From positions 2,745,501-2,809,500 of the forward strand of contig NZ_CP014796.1 in NCBI RefSeq assembly GCF_001969385.1: 64,000 nucleotides of DNA, read 5' to 3'. The stretch comes from Salipiger profundus (GTDB lineage Bacteria; Pseudomonadota; Alphaproteobacteria; Rhodobacterales; Rhodobacteraceae). Positions 53,007 to 63,025 of this stretch are shown here, piece after piece; positions within the stretch are counted from its first letter, which is position 1; each line of letters opens with the position of its first letter. Both the position numbers and the translations under genes were made by a program. Below the pieces are notes generated by a model. That model did no database searches. It was not told where the DNA came from and worked only from the letters and a program-made list of their open reading frames with translations.

Positions 53007-54290
53007 TCAAATCTCCTCTAGACCGCACCATTCGGCGATAAAGAGGGCAATCGTGCCGGTCACGCGCTTCACCGACGACAGGCTGACGCGCTCGTCGAAG
53101 CCGTGAATCGCCTCGGAGTAGGGGCCGTAGACCAGGCAAGGCGTTTCGCCGTAGATCACGAAGACCCGGCCGTCGAGGTAGCCCGGCGTCACGAAGCTTT
53201 CGAGCGGCTTGGTGTAGCTCGACATGTGCGCCCGGGCGAGCGTCTCCTCGGCGTCGGACCCTTCTTCGAGCACGTAGCCCTCGGCGAAGAAGCCGTTGAA
53301 GATCACCTCGGGCGGGTTGTTGGCAAGGAACGGGATCCGTTCCGACACCCGGCGCAGGTGGTCCTCGATCTCGCGCGCGGCGTCCGCTGCCTTGATGCCG
53401 GGATAGAGCGCGATGCGGCAGTCGAACTCGCACCACGCCGGGACCGACGAGGCCCAGTCGCCGCCGGCGATCTTTCCGACGTTGAAATTGATCGGGTGCT
53501 CGAGGTCCTCGAAATAGCGGTGGTCGCCCTTGCGCTCGTTCCACGCGGTCTCGAGCTCGCGCAGACCCTTGATGAGATCGTAGGCGGCCTCGATGGCGTT
53601 GGCGCCCGATCCGGCCTCGCGGACGTGCACCGGGGCGCCCTGCACCCGGACGCGGAACCAGATGACGCCGGTGTTGGCGCGCACGAGCATGTCGTCCTCG
53701 GGTTCGGGGATGATCGCGGCATCGGCGTTGTAGCCCCGCAGAAGCGCCGCGAGCGCGCCGTTGCCGGTGCATTCCTCCTCGACCACCGACTGCTGGTAGA
53801 CGGTGGCGGCGGGCCGGTAGCCAAGCCGGGCCAGCGCGTCGATCGCGAAGATGTTGGCGGCGATGCCGGCCTTCATGTCGGCGATGCCGCGACCGTAGAG
53901 CCAGTCGCCGTCGCGCCGAGGCTCGAAGGGTGGCGTGGTCCACATGTCGAGCGGGCCCGTGGGCACCACGTCGACATGACCGTTCAGCACGAGGCTGCGG
54001 CCCTTTTCCTCGCGCGGGCGCAGGGTGCCGACAACGTTGATGGCGTTGGAATAGTCGACCTCGACCGGTGAGAAGCCCGGGTGGTGGGCGATCTCGTCGA
54101 CCTCGATGGCCCAGCGGTCCATGGCGTAGCCGCGCGCCTTCAGCGCATCGTGCAGGAAATCCTGCGCGGTGTGTTCCTGCCCACGGGTGCTGGGGTAGCG
54201 GCCGAGGATCTCGGTAAAGGCGACCTGGTCCTCGAAGCCGGCCTCGACCGCGTCGAGGATCTGCTGCGTCAGCTCGGGCGAGAGGCTCAT
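53007..54290 (-). CDS. M20-family amidohydrolase/deacylase
   Basis: A 427-residue metallohydrolase. The M20 zinc motifs are complete: H105-x-D107 in NGHVDVVP, D138 in GRGIADMKAG and E171/E172 in VEEECTGNGA. Related enzymes include ArgE, DapE and N-acyl-amino-acid amidohydrolases, which remove an acyl group from an amino compound. Four-base overlap with the upstream deacetylase gene (ATGA) shows coupling. The substrate is probably an N-acylated amine or amino acid taken in by the importer of this cluster (inference). Confidence 0.9.
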   Translation of the reverse strand: MSLSPELTQQILDAVEAGFEDQVAFTEILGRYPSTRGQEHTAQDFLHDALKARGYAMDRWAIEVDEIAHHPGFSPVEVDYSNAINVVGTLRPREEKGRSLVLNGHVDVVPTGPLDMWTTPPFEPRRDGDWLYGRGIADMKAGIAANIFAIDALARLGYRPAATVYQQSVVEEECTGNGALAALLRGYNADAAIIPEPEDDMLVRANTGVIWFRVRVQGAPVHVREAGSGANAIEAAYDLIKGLRELETAWNERKGDHRYFEDLEHPINFNVGKIAGGDWASSVPAWCEFDCRIALYPGIKAADAAREIEDHLRRVSERIPFLANNPPEVIFNGFFAEGYVLEEGSDAEETLARAHMSSYTKPLESFVTPGYLDGRVFVIYGETPCLVYGPYSEAIHGFDERVSLSSVKRVTGTIALFIAEWCGLEEI

Positions 54291-55315
54291 GCCGTGCCCT
54301 CCCGGAAGCCTTCCATGAAGGAGACGAGCGAGGTGGTCAGGTCCTCGGAAAGGTAGCCGCCTTCCTGCACCAGCACCGTCGGATAGCCCGCCTCGGCGAT
54401 CATCCGGCCGGCGCGGCGGAAGCCGTCCCAGCTGACCTGCATCCCCATGAGCGGGTCCTTCTCGTGCGCGTCGAGCCCGAGGCTCAGCAGCAGCGCCCCC
54501 GGCTCGAAGGCGGCGATCCGTTCGAGCCCCTGCGCCACGGCGGCGAGCCAGGCATCGTCGGTGGTGGTGCGGGGCAGGGGGATGTTGAGGTTGTGACCTT
54601 CGCCCGCGCCCTCGCCGGTCTCATGCGCGTAGCCCACGAAGAACGGGTAGTAGCTGCTCGGGTCGGCGTGGATCGAAACGGTCAGCACGTCGTCGCGGTC
54701 GTAGAAGATCGCCTGCGTGCCGTTGCCGTGGTGCACGTCGATGTCGAGCGTCGCCACCCGGTCGTGCTGCCGGCGCAGCCGCGCGGCGGCGATGGCGGAG
54801 TTGTTCATCATGCAGTGGCCCGCGGCCATGTCGGCCGAGGTATGGTGCCCGGCGGGCCGGCAGAGCGCATAGGCGGCGCGGTCGCCGGCCAGCACCGCGT
54901 CGGCGGCGGCAATGGCGCAATCGGCGGCACGGCGCGCGGCGATCCATGTCTTCGGACCGATCGGCGCCGAGGTGTCGCCCATGTGCCAGCCCGCGCGGCC
55001 CACGACGCTGTCGGGGTAGGTGGCGAAGCTGCGCTGCGGGAAGACGTTCGGCACCACCTCGGGGCCGCAGTTGGGCAGTTTCTGCCATTCGTCCCACGCG
55101 GTTTCGAGGAAATCGAGGAAGGCGGGGGTGTGCACTGCCTCGAGCGCCTCGCGCGGCGCTTCGGCCGGCTCCTCGGTGGCAAGGCCCAGCTCGTCGAGCC
55201 CGGCCTTCAGCAGCTTGGCGCGCTCGGCCTGCTCAGCGTTGCGGAGGATCTTGCCGTGGGTCAGGCGGAAGACCGGATCATGCAGGTCGGTCTCGGGGGC
55301 GTAGTAGCATTTCAT
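54287..55315 (-). CDS. Histone deacetylase-superfamily acetylpolyamine amidohydrolase
   Basis: A 342-residue zinc hydrolase of the HDAC/acetylpolyamine amidohydrolase (AphA) family. H157/H158 (AGHHTSAD) form the catalytic His pair, and the zinc ligands lie in DIDVHHGNGT (D193, H195) and a later Asp (SLGLDAHEKD). It deacetylates acetylated polyamines or similar amides. It overlaps the M20 gene and the GntR gene (ATGA at each end), forming an operon with them. Confidence 0.93.
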   Translation of the reverse strand: MKCYYAPETDLHDPVFRLTHGKILRNAEQAERAKLLKAGLDELGLATEEPAEAPREALEAVHTPAFLDFLETAWDEWQKLPNCGPEVVPNVFPQRSFATYPDSVVGRAGWHMGDTSAPIGPKTWIAARRAADCAIAAADAVLAGDRAAYALCRPAGHHTSADMAAGHCMMNNSAIAAARLRRQHDRVATLDIDVHHGNGTQAIFYDRDDVLTVSIHADPSSYYPFFVGYAHETGEGAGEGHNLNIPLPRTTTDDAWLAAVAQGLERIAAFEPGALLLSLGLDAHEKDPLMGMQVSWDGFRRAGRMIAEAGYPTVLVQEGGYLSEDLTTSLVSFMEGFREGTA

Positions 55316-56013
55316 TCGGAGGGTCCATCTTCCAGGTCGCGGAACTGCTGCGTGACCAGCACGCGCGCGACGTCGATATGAAAGCGCAGGGCTTCGACCG
55401 CCTCGGCCTCGTCGCCGCCGCGCAGCGCCTCGAGGATCGGGACATGCGTTTCCGCGAGCCGGTGCGCATCGTCGTAGAGCCGCCCGATCAGCATGATCGA
55501 CAGCTCGGTTTCGGTGGCGATCTGTTCGAAGACCGTCAGGAAGCGCGGGTTCTCGGAGCCGTGGCAGAGCAGCCGGTGGAACTCCATGTCGGCCTCGACC
55601 TGCGTGAGCATGTCCGAGCCGTCGGCGGCCACGCGCCGCATCTCGGCGATCTGGCGTTCGAGCGCGGCGTCGGTCCCGTCGAGCCCCTGCCGCATCAGCC
55701 GCCGCAGCGCCGCGGTCTCGATCACCAGCCGGAACTCGTAGAGGTCGTCGAGCTCGCGCGCGGTGAAGCGCCGCACGAAGAAGCCGCGGTTCGGCTGGTA
55801 GGTGACAAGGCCGGAATTCTCGAGCAGCCGGGCCGCTTCGCGCACTGGGGCGCGGCTGACGCCGAGCTGCCGGGCGACCACGGATTCGGACAGGCGTTCG
55901 CCGGGCGAAAGCTGGCCGGAAACGATGGCCTTGCTCAGCCGGCGCACCACGCGCTGAACCAGCCCCTCGCGGTCGAGCGGTTCGAATCCGTCAGTGTCCT
56001 GGGTGTGTCTCAT
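55312..56013 (-). CDS. GntR/FCD-family transcriptional regulator
   Basis: A 233-residue regulator from the ATG at 56013; a TTG at 56034 is an alternative. The N-terminal winged helix-turn-helix (about 10-75) has LSESVVARQLGVSRAPVREAARLLENSGLV, and the FCD ligand-binding domain (about 90-220) is all-helical. It should control the divergent cluster from the palindromic region at 56034-56092, possibly with a substrate or intermediate as ligand. It is translationally coupled to the deacetylase gene. Confidence 0.93.
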   Translation of the reverse strand: MRHTQDTDGFEPLDREGLVQRVVRRLSKAIVSGQLSPGERLSESVVARQLGVSRAPVREAARLLENSGLVTYQPNRGFFVRRFTARELDDLYEFRLVIETAALRRLMRQGLDGTDAALERQIAEMRRVAADGSDMLTQVEADMEFHRLLCHGSENPRFLTVFEQIATETELSIMLIGRLYDDAHRLAETHVPILEALRGGDEAEAVEALRFHIDVARVLVTQQFRDLEDGPSE

Positions 56014-56033
56014 CAGGGGTGTCTGTTCGTCCA

Positions 56034-56092
56034 ATCTTTGGTCACGCTAATTGTCGTTTTGACGATTGTCGACAATTTCCTTGACCAAAGAT
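56034..56092. promoter_or_regulatory. Divergent operator/promoter region of the catabolic cluster
   Basis: Three kinds of symmetry overlap here. ATTGTCGACAAT (56065-56076) is a perfect 12-bp palindrome of the GntR/FadR TTGT-N-ACAA kind. A second AATTGTCG half-site is at 56049-56056. ATCTTTGGTCA (56034-56044) and TGACCAAAGAT (56082-56092) are perfect 11-bp inverted arms flanking it. It lies between the GntR gene and the class II aldolase gene. Confidence 0.7.
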
Positions 56093-56142
56093 GCAGGATT
56101 GTCCTTTCTTTGGGCACAACGACGAGGAAAGAGGGATTCCCG

Positions 56143-56913
56143 ATGCCCGACGGTGCCACACCCGACACGATCGCCAACCTGCGGCGCGACCTGGCAGCGG
56201 CCTACCGGCTGATTGCGCTCAACGGGATGGATGACAGCATCTACACCCACATCTCGGCGCGGATGCCCGACGGGCCCGGCGGCGAGAAGCGTTTCCTGCT
56301 GAACCCCTTCGGACTGCGCTTTGACGAGGTGACCGCAGAGAACCTCGTCACGGTCGACGAGACCGGGGCGGTGGTCGACGATCCCTATGGCGCCGGCGTC
56401 AACGCGGCGGGCTTCACCATCCATTCGGCCGTGCACATGGCCCGGCACGACGCCGTCTGCGTGCTGCACACGCACACCGTGGCGGGCGTCGCCGTGTCCT
56501 CGATCAAGGAGGGGCTGCTGCCGCTCAACCAGTGGTCGGCACAGTTCCACGGCCGCATCGCGTTCCACGACTACGAGGGCATCGCGCTGAACCTCGAGGA
56601 GCGCGAGCGCATCGTGGCGGACCTTGGCGACAAGCGTGTCATGCTGCTGCGCAACCACGGCACGCTGCTGCTTGGCCGCTCGGTGGCCGAGGCGGTGAAG
56701 CTGGCACTGAACCTCGAGCGCTCCTGCAAGGCGCAGGTCGCCGCGCTGGGCATGGGGCTCACGCCGGTGGTGCTTTCGGACGAGGTCGCCGAACATACCG
56801 CGCGGCAGTACGACAAGGCCTACGATTCGCAGGAAGTCGCCGGCAAGCCGGACCCGGAATGGGACGCTTTCCTGCGCCGTCTCGACGTCGTGGCCCCCGA
56901 CTACAGGGGCTGA
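56143..56913 (+). CDS. Class II aldolase/adducin-family protein
   Basis: A 256-residue enzyme. Zinc ligands H109 and H111 (LHTHTVAG) and H172 (RNHGTLLLG) fit the class II aldolase fold; E74-type acid lies near the N-terminal active-site loop. Family members cleave sugar phosphates or decarboxylate hydroxy acids. It is the first gene of the plus-strand half, just after the operator region. Confidence 0.9.
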   Translation: MPDGATPDTIANLRRDLAAAYRLIALNGMDDSIYTHISARMPDGPGGEKRFLLNPFGLRFDEVTAENLVTVDETGAVVDDPYGAGVNAAGFTIHSAVHMARHDAVCVLHTHTVAGVAVSSIKEGLLPLNQWSAQFHGRIAFHDYEGIALNLEERERIVADLGDKRVMLLRNHGTLLLGRSVAEAVKLALNLERSCKAQVAALGMGLTPVVLSDEVAEHTARQYDKAYDSQEVAGKPDPEWDAFLRRLDVVAPDYRG

Positions 56914-57015
56914 CCGCCGTCCTGCTCCGCAAAGGGGCAACCGAACCCAAGCCCGCATCAAGACGGGCCAAACGCAACCGGATCCGTTCCGGACCAACGT
57001 AAAACAGGGAAAACC

Positions 57016-58563
57016 ATGAAACATCTCAAAGCGACCACGTTCCTGATCGCCGCCGCGCTCGCGGCGCCGCTCGCAGCCCAGGAAGCCGGCGGGCGTCTCG
57101 ACATCGTCGTGCAGCCCGAGCCGCCGGGGCTGATGCTCGGCATGGTGCAGAACGGCCCGACCCAGCTTGTCGCGGGCGACATCTACGAGGGCCTGCTGCG
57201 CTACAACACCGACCTCGAGCCGATGCCCGGACTTGCCGAGAGCTGGGAAATCTCGGACGACGGGCTGACCTATACCTTCAAGCTGCACGAGGGCGTGAAA
57301 TGGCACGACGGCGAGGATTTCACCGCCGATGACGTGGTGTTCTCGGCCGGCACCTTCCTGCCCGAGACCCACGCCCGCCTGCGTGCCTCGCTCGCCTACG
57401 TCGAGAGCGTCACCGCGCTCGACGACCTGACCGTCGAGTTCAAGCTCAAGGAACCCTTCGGCCCGTTCATCTCGGTGTTCGAGGCGGCGACCATGCCGAT
57501 GATCCCGCAGCACATCTACGAGGGCACCGACTACGCCACCAACGAGATGAACGCGACGCCGATCGGCACCGGTCCGTTCAAGTTCGAGGAATGGGTCAAG
57601 GGCAGCTACATCCACCTCGTCAAGAACGAGGACTACTACGTCGATGGTCTGCCCTATCTCGACGAGGTCTATTACCGGGTGATTCCGGATGCCGCGTCGC
57701 GCGCGGTGGCCTTCGAGACCGGCGAAGTCGACGTGCTGCCCGGCGGCTCGGTCGAGAACTGGGACATCCCGCGCCTGACCGAGATGGAGGGCGTTTGCTC
57801 GACCAGCGAGGGCTGGGAATTCTTCGCCCCGCACGCCTGGATGTGGCTGAACAACCGCGAAGGTCCGACCTCTGACGTGCGCTTCCGCCAGGCGATCATG
57901 TACGCCATGGACCGCGAGTTCATGAAGGATGTCGTCTGGAACGGCTTCGGCACCGTCGCCACGGGCCCGGTGTCGTCCAAGACCAACTTCTACTCGGACG
58001 ACGTGACGATGTACGATCACGACCCCGAGAAGGCCAAGGCGCTTCTCGAGGAAATGGGCTATGACGGCGAGCCCGTCACCATCCTGCCGCTGCCCTACGG
58101 CGAGACCTGGCAGCGCTGGGCCGAGGCCGTGCGCCAGAACCTCAGCGAGGTCGGCATCGAGGTCGAGATCGACAGCGCCGACGTGGCCGGCTGGAACGAG
58201 AAGACGTCGCAGTGGGACTACGACATCGCCTTCACCTACCTCTACCAGTATGGCGACCCGGCGCTGGGCGTGTCGCGGAACTACACCGCCGACCGGATCA
58301 AGAAGGGCAGCCCCTGGAACAACGTCGAGGGCTACGACAATCCCGAACTCGACGAGAAGTGGTTCAAGGCGGCGACGCTGGTCGACACCGACGAGCGGCA
58401 GGCGCTCTACGACGAGATCCAGAAGGAAATCGTCGACGACGTGCCGGTGGCGTGGATGCTCGAGCTCGACTTCCCGACCATCTACCGCTGCAACGTGCAT
58501 GACCTCGTGACGACCGGCATCGGCGTCAACGATGGCCCGCGCAACGCCTGGATCGAGAAGTGA
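57016..58563 (+). CDS. ABC transporter substrate-binding protein (SBP family 5)
   Basis: A 515-residue periplasmic protein with a signal peptide cut after about residue 21 (ALAAPLAAQ). The family 5 pattern is clear: LAESWEISDDGLTYTFKLHEGVKWHDGEDFTADDVVFS (about 75-111) and the later PDAASRAVAFETGEVDVLPGGS. Such proteins bind peptides, opines or other amines for import. It is followed by two permeases and an ATPase of the same type, so this is a complete importer. Confidence 0.93.
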   Translation: MKHLKATTFLIAAALAAPLAAQEAGGRLDIVVQPEPPGLMLGMVQNGPTQLVAGDIYEGLLRYNTDLEPMPGLAESWEISDDGLTYTFKLHEGVKWHDGEDFTADDVVFSAGTFLPETHARLRASLAYVESVTALDDLTVEFKLKEPFGPFISVFEAATMPMIPQHIYEGTDYATNEMNATPIGTGPFKFEEWVKGSYIHLVKNEDYYVDGLPYLDEVYYRVIPDAASRAVAFETGEVDVLPGGSVENWDIPRLTEMEGVCSTSEGWEFFAPHAWMWLNNREGPTSDVRFRQAIMYAMDREFMKDVVWNGFGTVATGPVSSKTNFYSDDVTMYDHDPEKAKALLEEMGYDGEPVTILPLPYGETWQRWAEAVRQNLSEVGIEVEIDSADVAGWNEKTSQWDYDIAFTYLYQYGDPALGVSRNYTADRIKKGSPWNNVEGYDNPELDEKWFKAATLVDTDERQALYDEIQKEIVDDVPVAWMLELDFPTIYRCNVHDLVTTGIGVNDGPRNAWIEK

Positions 58564-58661
58564 TCCGCTGATCGGGCCGGTTCCCGCGTGGGCCGGCCCG
58601 ATGCAAGGTGCCGCCGGTCCCCGTGGGCGGCGCCTTGCGAACCCTGATCCGACGAGGACCC

Positions 58662-59639
58662 ATGACCATATTCACGACAATCCTGTCGCGGCTGGTGAAG
58701 GCCGTGATGACGCTGCTTGCCATCGCGGTCCTGAACTTCTGCCTGCTGCACGCGGCGCCGGGTGATCCGGCGGTGGTGCTGGCGGGAGAGGCCGGTGCCG
58801 CCGACGAGCAGATGATCGAACAGCTGCGCGAGCGCTTCGGGCTCGACCAGCCGCTCTACGTGCAGCTTGCCAAGTATGTCGGCGGCATCGTGCAGCTGGA
58901 CCTCGGCTATTCCTTCCGCCAGGGCGCCCCGGTGATCGACCTGATCGCCGAACGGCTGCCTGCGACGCTCATCCTCACGCTCACCGCCTTCGGCATCTCG
59001 CTGGTCTGCGGCATCGCGCTGGGGGTCGCGGCCGCGGCGCGGGTCGGCAAGCCGTCGGATTCCGCCCTCACGACGCTGGCGCTGCTGTTCTACGCGACGC
59101 CGCTCTACTGGGCCGCGCTGATGGCGGTGCTGGTGTTCTCGGTCTGGCTCGGCTGGCTGCCCGGCTTCGGCTACGAGACCGTGGGCGCCAACTACACCGG
59201 CTTCGAGCGGGTGCTCGACATCCTCGCGCACCTCATCCTGCCGGCGCTGACGCTCGGGCTGTTCTTCATGGCGGTCTACATGCGGATGACCCGGGCCTCG
59301 ATGCTCGAGGTCTCGACCGCCGATTTCGTCAAGACCGCCAAGGCCAAGGGCCTGTCGGGGCCGGTCATCCGCCGGCGCCACATCCTGCGGAACGCCATCC
59401 TGCCGGTGGTCACGCTCGCGGGTCTGCAGGCGGGCCAGCTCGTCGGCGGCGCGGTGCTGACCGAGACCGTCTTCGCCTGGCCCGGCATCGGCCGGCTCAT
59501 GTTCGAAAGCCTCGCCGCGCGCGACTACAACACCATTCTCGGCGTGTTCCTCGTCTCGGCGGCCATGGTCATCCTCTTCAATATCGTGACCGACATCGTC
59601 TACCGGATCGTCGATCCCCGTATCGGAGCGCGTGCCTGA
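58662..59639 (+). CDS. ABC transporter permease (DppB type)
   Basis: A 325-residue membrane protein with six helices. The EAA loop (ARASMLEVSTADFVKTAKAKGLSGPVIRRRHILRNAILPVV-type region, about 205-245) and N-terminal LLHAAPGDPAVVLAGE are typical for peptide ABC permeases. The ATG at 58662 was preferred to an earlier in-frame codon at 58608. It pairs with the next permease. Confidence 0.92.
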   Translation: MTIFTTILSRLVKAVMTLLAIAVLNFCLLHAAPGDPAVVLAGEAGAADEQMIEQLRERFGLDQPLYVQLAKYVGGIVQLDLGYSFRQGAPVIDLIAERLPATLILTLTAFGISLVCGIALGVAAAARVGKPSDSALTTLALLFYATPLYWAALMAVLVFSVWLGWLPGFGYETVGANYTGFERVLDILAHLILPALTLGLFFMAVYMRMTRASMLEVSTADFVKTAKAKGLSGPVIRRRHILRNAILPVVTLAGLQAGQLVGGAVLTETVFAWPGIGRLMFESLAARDYNTILGVFLVSAAMVILFNIVTDIVYRIVDPRIGARA

Positions 59640-59640
59640 C

Positions 59641-60474
59641 ATGTGGAAACGTTTCAGATCCAACCTTGGCGCCATGGTGGGCGTGGTGCTGCTGCTCGCG
59701 GTGATCCTGATCGCCATCTTCGCGCCGCTGCTGTTCAGCCACGATCCGTGGCAGATGGTGCAGCGCCCCTTCCTCGCGCCGTTCTCGACCGATGGGCTGC
59801 CGCTCGGCACCGACACGCTCGGCCGTGACGTGGCCGCCCAGCTTGCCTACGGCGCGCGGGTGTCGCTGCTGGTGGGGCTGGTCTCGACGCTGGTCGCGCT
59901 GCTGATCGGCGTGCCGCTCGGGGCGCTGGCGGGCTTCTACGGCGGCTATGTCGACGAGGGCGCGATGCGCTTCACCGAATTCTTCCAGACCATCCCCAAT
60001 TTCGCGCTGGCCATCGTGCTGGTGGCGATCTTCGAGCCGACGCTGGCCTCGATCACGCTGGCCATCGCCATCGTCTCGTGGCCGCCGGTGGCGCGTCTCG
60101 TGCGGGCCGAGGTCATGTCGGTGCGCAAGCGCGAGTTCGTCGATGCCGCCACGCTGGCCGGGCTGTCGAAGCCGCACATCCTCGTGCGGCAGGTGCTGCC
60201 CAACACCGTGTCGCCGATCATCGTCATGGCCTCGCTGATGGTGGCGACGGCGATCCTGCTGGAAAGCTCGCTGAGCTTTCTCGGTCTCGGCGACCCGAAC
60301 ACCATGAGCTGGGGCTACATGATCGGCGCGGCGCGCACCGTGATCCGCTCGGCCTGGTGGCTGAGCTTCTTCCCGGGCATCGCCATCGTCATCACCGTGC
60401 TGGCGCTCAACCTCATCGGCGAGGGCCTGAACGACGCGCTGAACCCGCACCTGTCGCGAAAGGGGAAGGCATGA
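59641..60474 (+). CDS. ABC transporter permease (DppC type)
   Basis: A 277-residue membrane protein with five or six helices and the conserved LGTDTLGRDVAAQLAYGARVSLLVG segment and the EAA loop around RKREFVDAATLAGLSKPHIL. It follows the previous stop by one base. Its own stop overlaps the ATPase start (ATGA). It completes the membrane channel of the importer. Confidence 0.93.
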   Translation: MWKRFRSNLGAMVGVVLLLAVILIAIFAPLLFSHDPWQMVQRPFLAPFSTDGLPLGTDTLGRDVAAQLAYGARVSLLVGLVSTLVALLIGVPLGALAGFYGGYVDEGAMRFTEFFQTIPNFALAIVLVAIFEPTLASITLAIAIVSWPPVARLVRAEVMSVRKREFVDAATLAGLSKPHILVRQVLPNTVSPIIVMASLMVATAILLESSLSFLGLGDPNTMSWGYMIGAARTVIRSAWWLSFFPGIAIVITVLALNLIGEGLNDALNPHLSRKGKA

Positions 60475-62090
60475 GCACGACACTTTCCATCGAGCACCTG
60501 ACCATCGGCCTGCCCGAAGGCGCCGACCGGCCCTTTGCGGTCGAGGACGTCAGCATGGCCATCGAGAAGGGCGAGATCCTCTGCGTCGTGGGCGAAAGCG
60601 GCTCCGGCAAGTCGATGACCGCCAACGCGCTGATGGGGCTTCTGCCCCCCGGCGTGACGGTCAAGGCGGGCCGCGCCATGTTCGAGGCACGCGACGTCCT
60701 GCGGCTGCCCGAGACCGAGAAGATGGCCCTGCGCGGCGCCGAGATCGCGATGATCTTCCAGGAACCCATGACCGCGCTCAACCCGCTGATGCGGATCGGC
60801 GACCAGATCGCCGAGGTCTTTGCCGCGCATGACCGCTTCACCCAGGCGGAACGCCGGGAGAAGGCACTCGACCTCATCCGCGAGGTGCAGCTTCCCGATC
60901 CCGAGAAGATCATCCGCGCCTATCCGTTCCAGCTGTCGGGCGGGCAGCGGCAGCGGGCGATGATCGCCATGGCGCTGGCGCTCGAGCCGAAGCTTCTGAT
61001 CGCCGACGAGCCGACGACGGCGCTCGACGTGACGACGCAGGCGCAGATCCTCAAGCTGATCCTCGACCTGCGTGAAAAGCGCGGCATGGCGGTGATGTTC
61101 ATCACCCACGACTTCGGCGTCGTGGCCGAGATCGCCGACCAGGTGATCGTCATGCGCGAGGGGCGCGTCGTCGAGCGCGGCAGCGCCGAGGCGGTGCTGA
61201 AGGCGCCGCAGCACGATTACACCAAGCGGCTGCTCGACGCGATCCCGACCGGCACGCTGCCCGAGCGGCGGGTGCTGTCGGAGACGCCGGCGCTCGAGAT
61301 CAAGGGCCTGCGCAAGATCTACCGCACCGGCGGCGGCTTCTTCCGCGAAGCGCGCGAGGTGCGGGCCGTGGACGACGTCTCGCTCACCGTGGCGCGGGGC
61401 GAGGTCCTCGGGCTCGTGGGCGAAAGCGGCTCGGGCAAGTCGACGCTCGGTCGCACGGCGGTTCGCCTCGTCACGCCCGACGGCGGCCAGGTGCTGGTCG
61501 GCGGCACCGATCTTGCCGCGCTTTCGGACGAGGAGCTGCGCAAGCAGCGCCACAAGGTCCAGATGATCTTCCAGGACCCCTATGCCTCGCTCAACCCCCG
61601 CCAGCGTATCATTGGCGCGATCACCGACGGCCCGATCACCCGCGGCGTGCCGCGCAAGGAGGCCGAGGCCCGGGCTCGCGAGCTGCTCGAGATCGTCGGC
61701 CTCGGGGCCGACGCCGCGACCCGCTTCCCGCACGAGTTCTCGGGCGGTCAGCGCCAGCGCATCGGCATCGCCCGCGCGCTCGCCATGGACCCGGAGCTGA
61801 TCATCGCCGACGAGGCGGTCTCGGCGCTCGACGTGTCGATCCAGGCGCAGGTGCTCGACCTGCTGCGCGAGCTGCGGCAGAAGATGGAGCTGTCGATCCT
61901 GTTCATCACCCACGACCTGCGCGTCGCGGCCCAGCTCTGCGACCGCATCGCGGTGATGCAGAAGGGAAAGCTCGTCGAGATCGGGACGGTGCACGACATC
62001 TTCCTCGATCCGCAGCAGGAGTATACGCGCAAGCTGCTGGCCGCCGTGCCGGGGGCCGATTGGGACAGCCAGAGGGCCGCCACCGCATGA
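60471..62090 (+). CDS. Fused two-domain ABC ATPase of the peptide importer
   Basis: A 539-residue protein with two complete ATPase domains in one chain. Walker A motifs GESGSGKS are at 41-48 and about 317-324, each with signature LSGGQRQR or FSGGQRQR and Walker [13 protein letters not shown] or [12 protein letters not shown]. The fused form is like GsiA or YejF, replacing separate DppD and DppF subunits. It drives the importer and overlaps the permease gene upstream and the dehydrogenase gene downstream by four bases. Confidence 0.94.
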   Translation: MSTTLSIEHLTIGLPEGADRPFAVEDVSMAIEKGEILCVVGESGSGKSMTANALMGLLPPGVTVKAGRAMFEARDVLRLPETEKMALRGAEIAMIFQEPMTALNPLMRIGDQIAEVFAAHDRFTQAERREKALDLIREVQLPDPEKIIRAYPFQLSGGQRQRAMIAMALALEPKLLIADEPTTALDVTTQAQILKLILDLREKRGMAVMFITHDFGVVAEIADQVIVMREGRVVERGSAEAVLKAPQHDYTKRLLDAIPTGTLPERRVLSETPALEIKGLRKIYRTGGGFFREAREVRAVDDVSLTVARGEVLGLVGESGSGKSTLGRTAVRLVTPDGGQVLVGGTDLAALSDEELRKQRHKVQMIFQDPYASLNPRQRIIGAITDGPITRGVPRKEAEARARELLEIVGLGADAATRFPHEFSGGQRQRIGIARALAMDPELIIADEAVSALDVSIQAQVLDLLRELRQKMELSILFITHDLRVAAQLCDRIAVMQKGKLVEIGTVHDIFLDPQQEYTRKLLAAVPGADWDSQRAATA

Positions 62091-62992
62091 CCCGCATTCT
62101 CGGCGTCGTCCATGACACCCGGCTGCAGCTTGCAGACCGATACATCCCCCTGTTCGAGGACCTCGCGCCGGAGCTGGAACTGCGCGCGCCCGAAGACATC
62201 GACCGGCCCGAAGACGTGCGCTTCATGGTCACCTTCCTGCCGGCGGATGATGCCTTTTCGCCCTATCCCGAGATGCGCGCGGTCTTCTCCATCGGGGCGG
62301 GCATCGACGCGATCCAGGCCTGTCCCTCGCGCCCGGCGGATCTGCCGATCCACCGGGTCGAGGATCCCGACCAGGCGCAGCAGATGGCCGGGTTCTGCGC
62401 CTTCCACGTGCTCTGGCACCATCGCGAGATGGCGGCCTGGATGGAGGCGCGCGGGCGGCAGGCGTGGGAGCGCAAGCTCTACGGCCTCTCGCCGCTGGAC
62501 AAGCGCATCGGCGTCATGGGCTTCGGCCTCATGGGGCGGGCTATCGCGCGGGGGCTTGCCGGCCTCGGCTACCCGGTGGCGAGCTATTCGCGCCGTGCTC
62601 CCGAGCCCGAGCCGGGGGTCACCCACTACACCGAGGAGGGACTCGACGCCTTCCTCGGCCAGAGCGACATCCTCATCAACGTGCTGCCGCTCACGCCGCA
62701 GACGCAGGGCATGATCGGCGCCGAGACGCTGGCGAAACTGCCCCAAGGCGCCGCGCTCATCCACATCGGGCGCGGTGGCCAGGTCGACGAGGACGCGCTT
62801 GTCGCGGCGATCGACAGCGGGCACCTGTCCGGTGCCTCGGTCGACGTCTTCGAGACCGAGCCGTTGCCCGAGGGGCATCCGCTCTGGACCCATCCAAAGG
62901 TCTTCGTCACCCCGCATATCGCCTCGATCCCGGTGCCGGCCAACGTGGTGCGCGGCATCCGCGACCGGGTGCTCGCCACCTATTCCGACTGA
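62087..62992 (+). CDS. D-2-hydroxyacid dehydrogenase (glyoxylate/hydroxypyruvate reductase type)
   Basis: A 301-residue NAD(P)-dependent enzyme. The dinucleotide loop GFGLMGRAIA starts near residue 145, GRGGQVDEDAL follows, and the catalytic His lies in TPHIASIP near the C-terminus. It resembles GhrA-type reductases. It could interconvert a hydroxy acid and a keto acid from the imported compound. Coupled to the ATPase gene by ATGA overlap. Confidence 0.9.
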   Translation: MTRILGVVHDTRLQLADRYIPLFEDLAPELELRAPEDIDRPEDVRFMVTFLPADDAFSPYPEMRAVFSIGAGIDAIQACPSRPADLPIHRVEDPDQAQQMAGFCAFHVLWHHREMAAWMEARGRQAWERKLYGLSPLDKRIGVMGFGLMGRAIARGLAGLGYPVASYSRRAPEPEPGVTHYTEEGLDAFLGQSDILINVLPLTPQTQGMIGAETLAKLPQGAALIHIGRGGQVDEDALVAAIDSGHLSGASVDVFETEPLPEGHPLWTHPKVFVTPHIASIPVPANVVRGIRDRVLATYSD

Positions 62993-63025
62993 TCCACCCT
63001 TCCGTTCTTCCGAAAGTCCTGTCCC

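Noticed and set aside
53001..53012. ATTTGATCAAAT palindrome at the end of the M20 gene
   Set aside because: It overlaps the stop codon, has no spacer as an FNR box would, and a 12-bp AT palindrome may arise by chance.
56047..58500. Minus-strand open frame of over 800 codons over the aldolase and SBP genes
   Set aside because: Antisense shadow. Both plus-strand genes have catalytic or family motifs.
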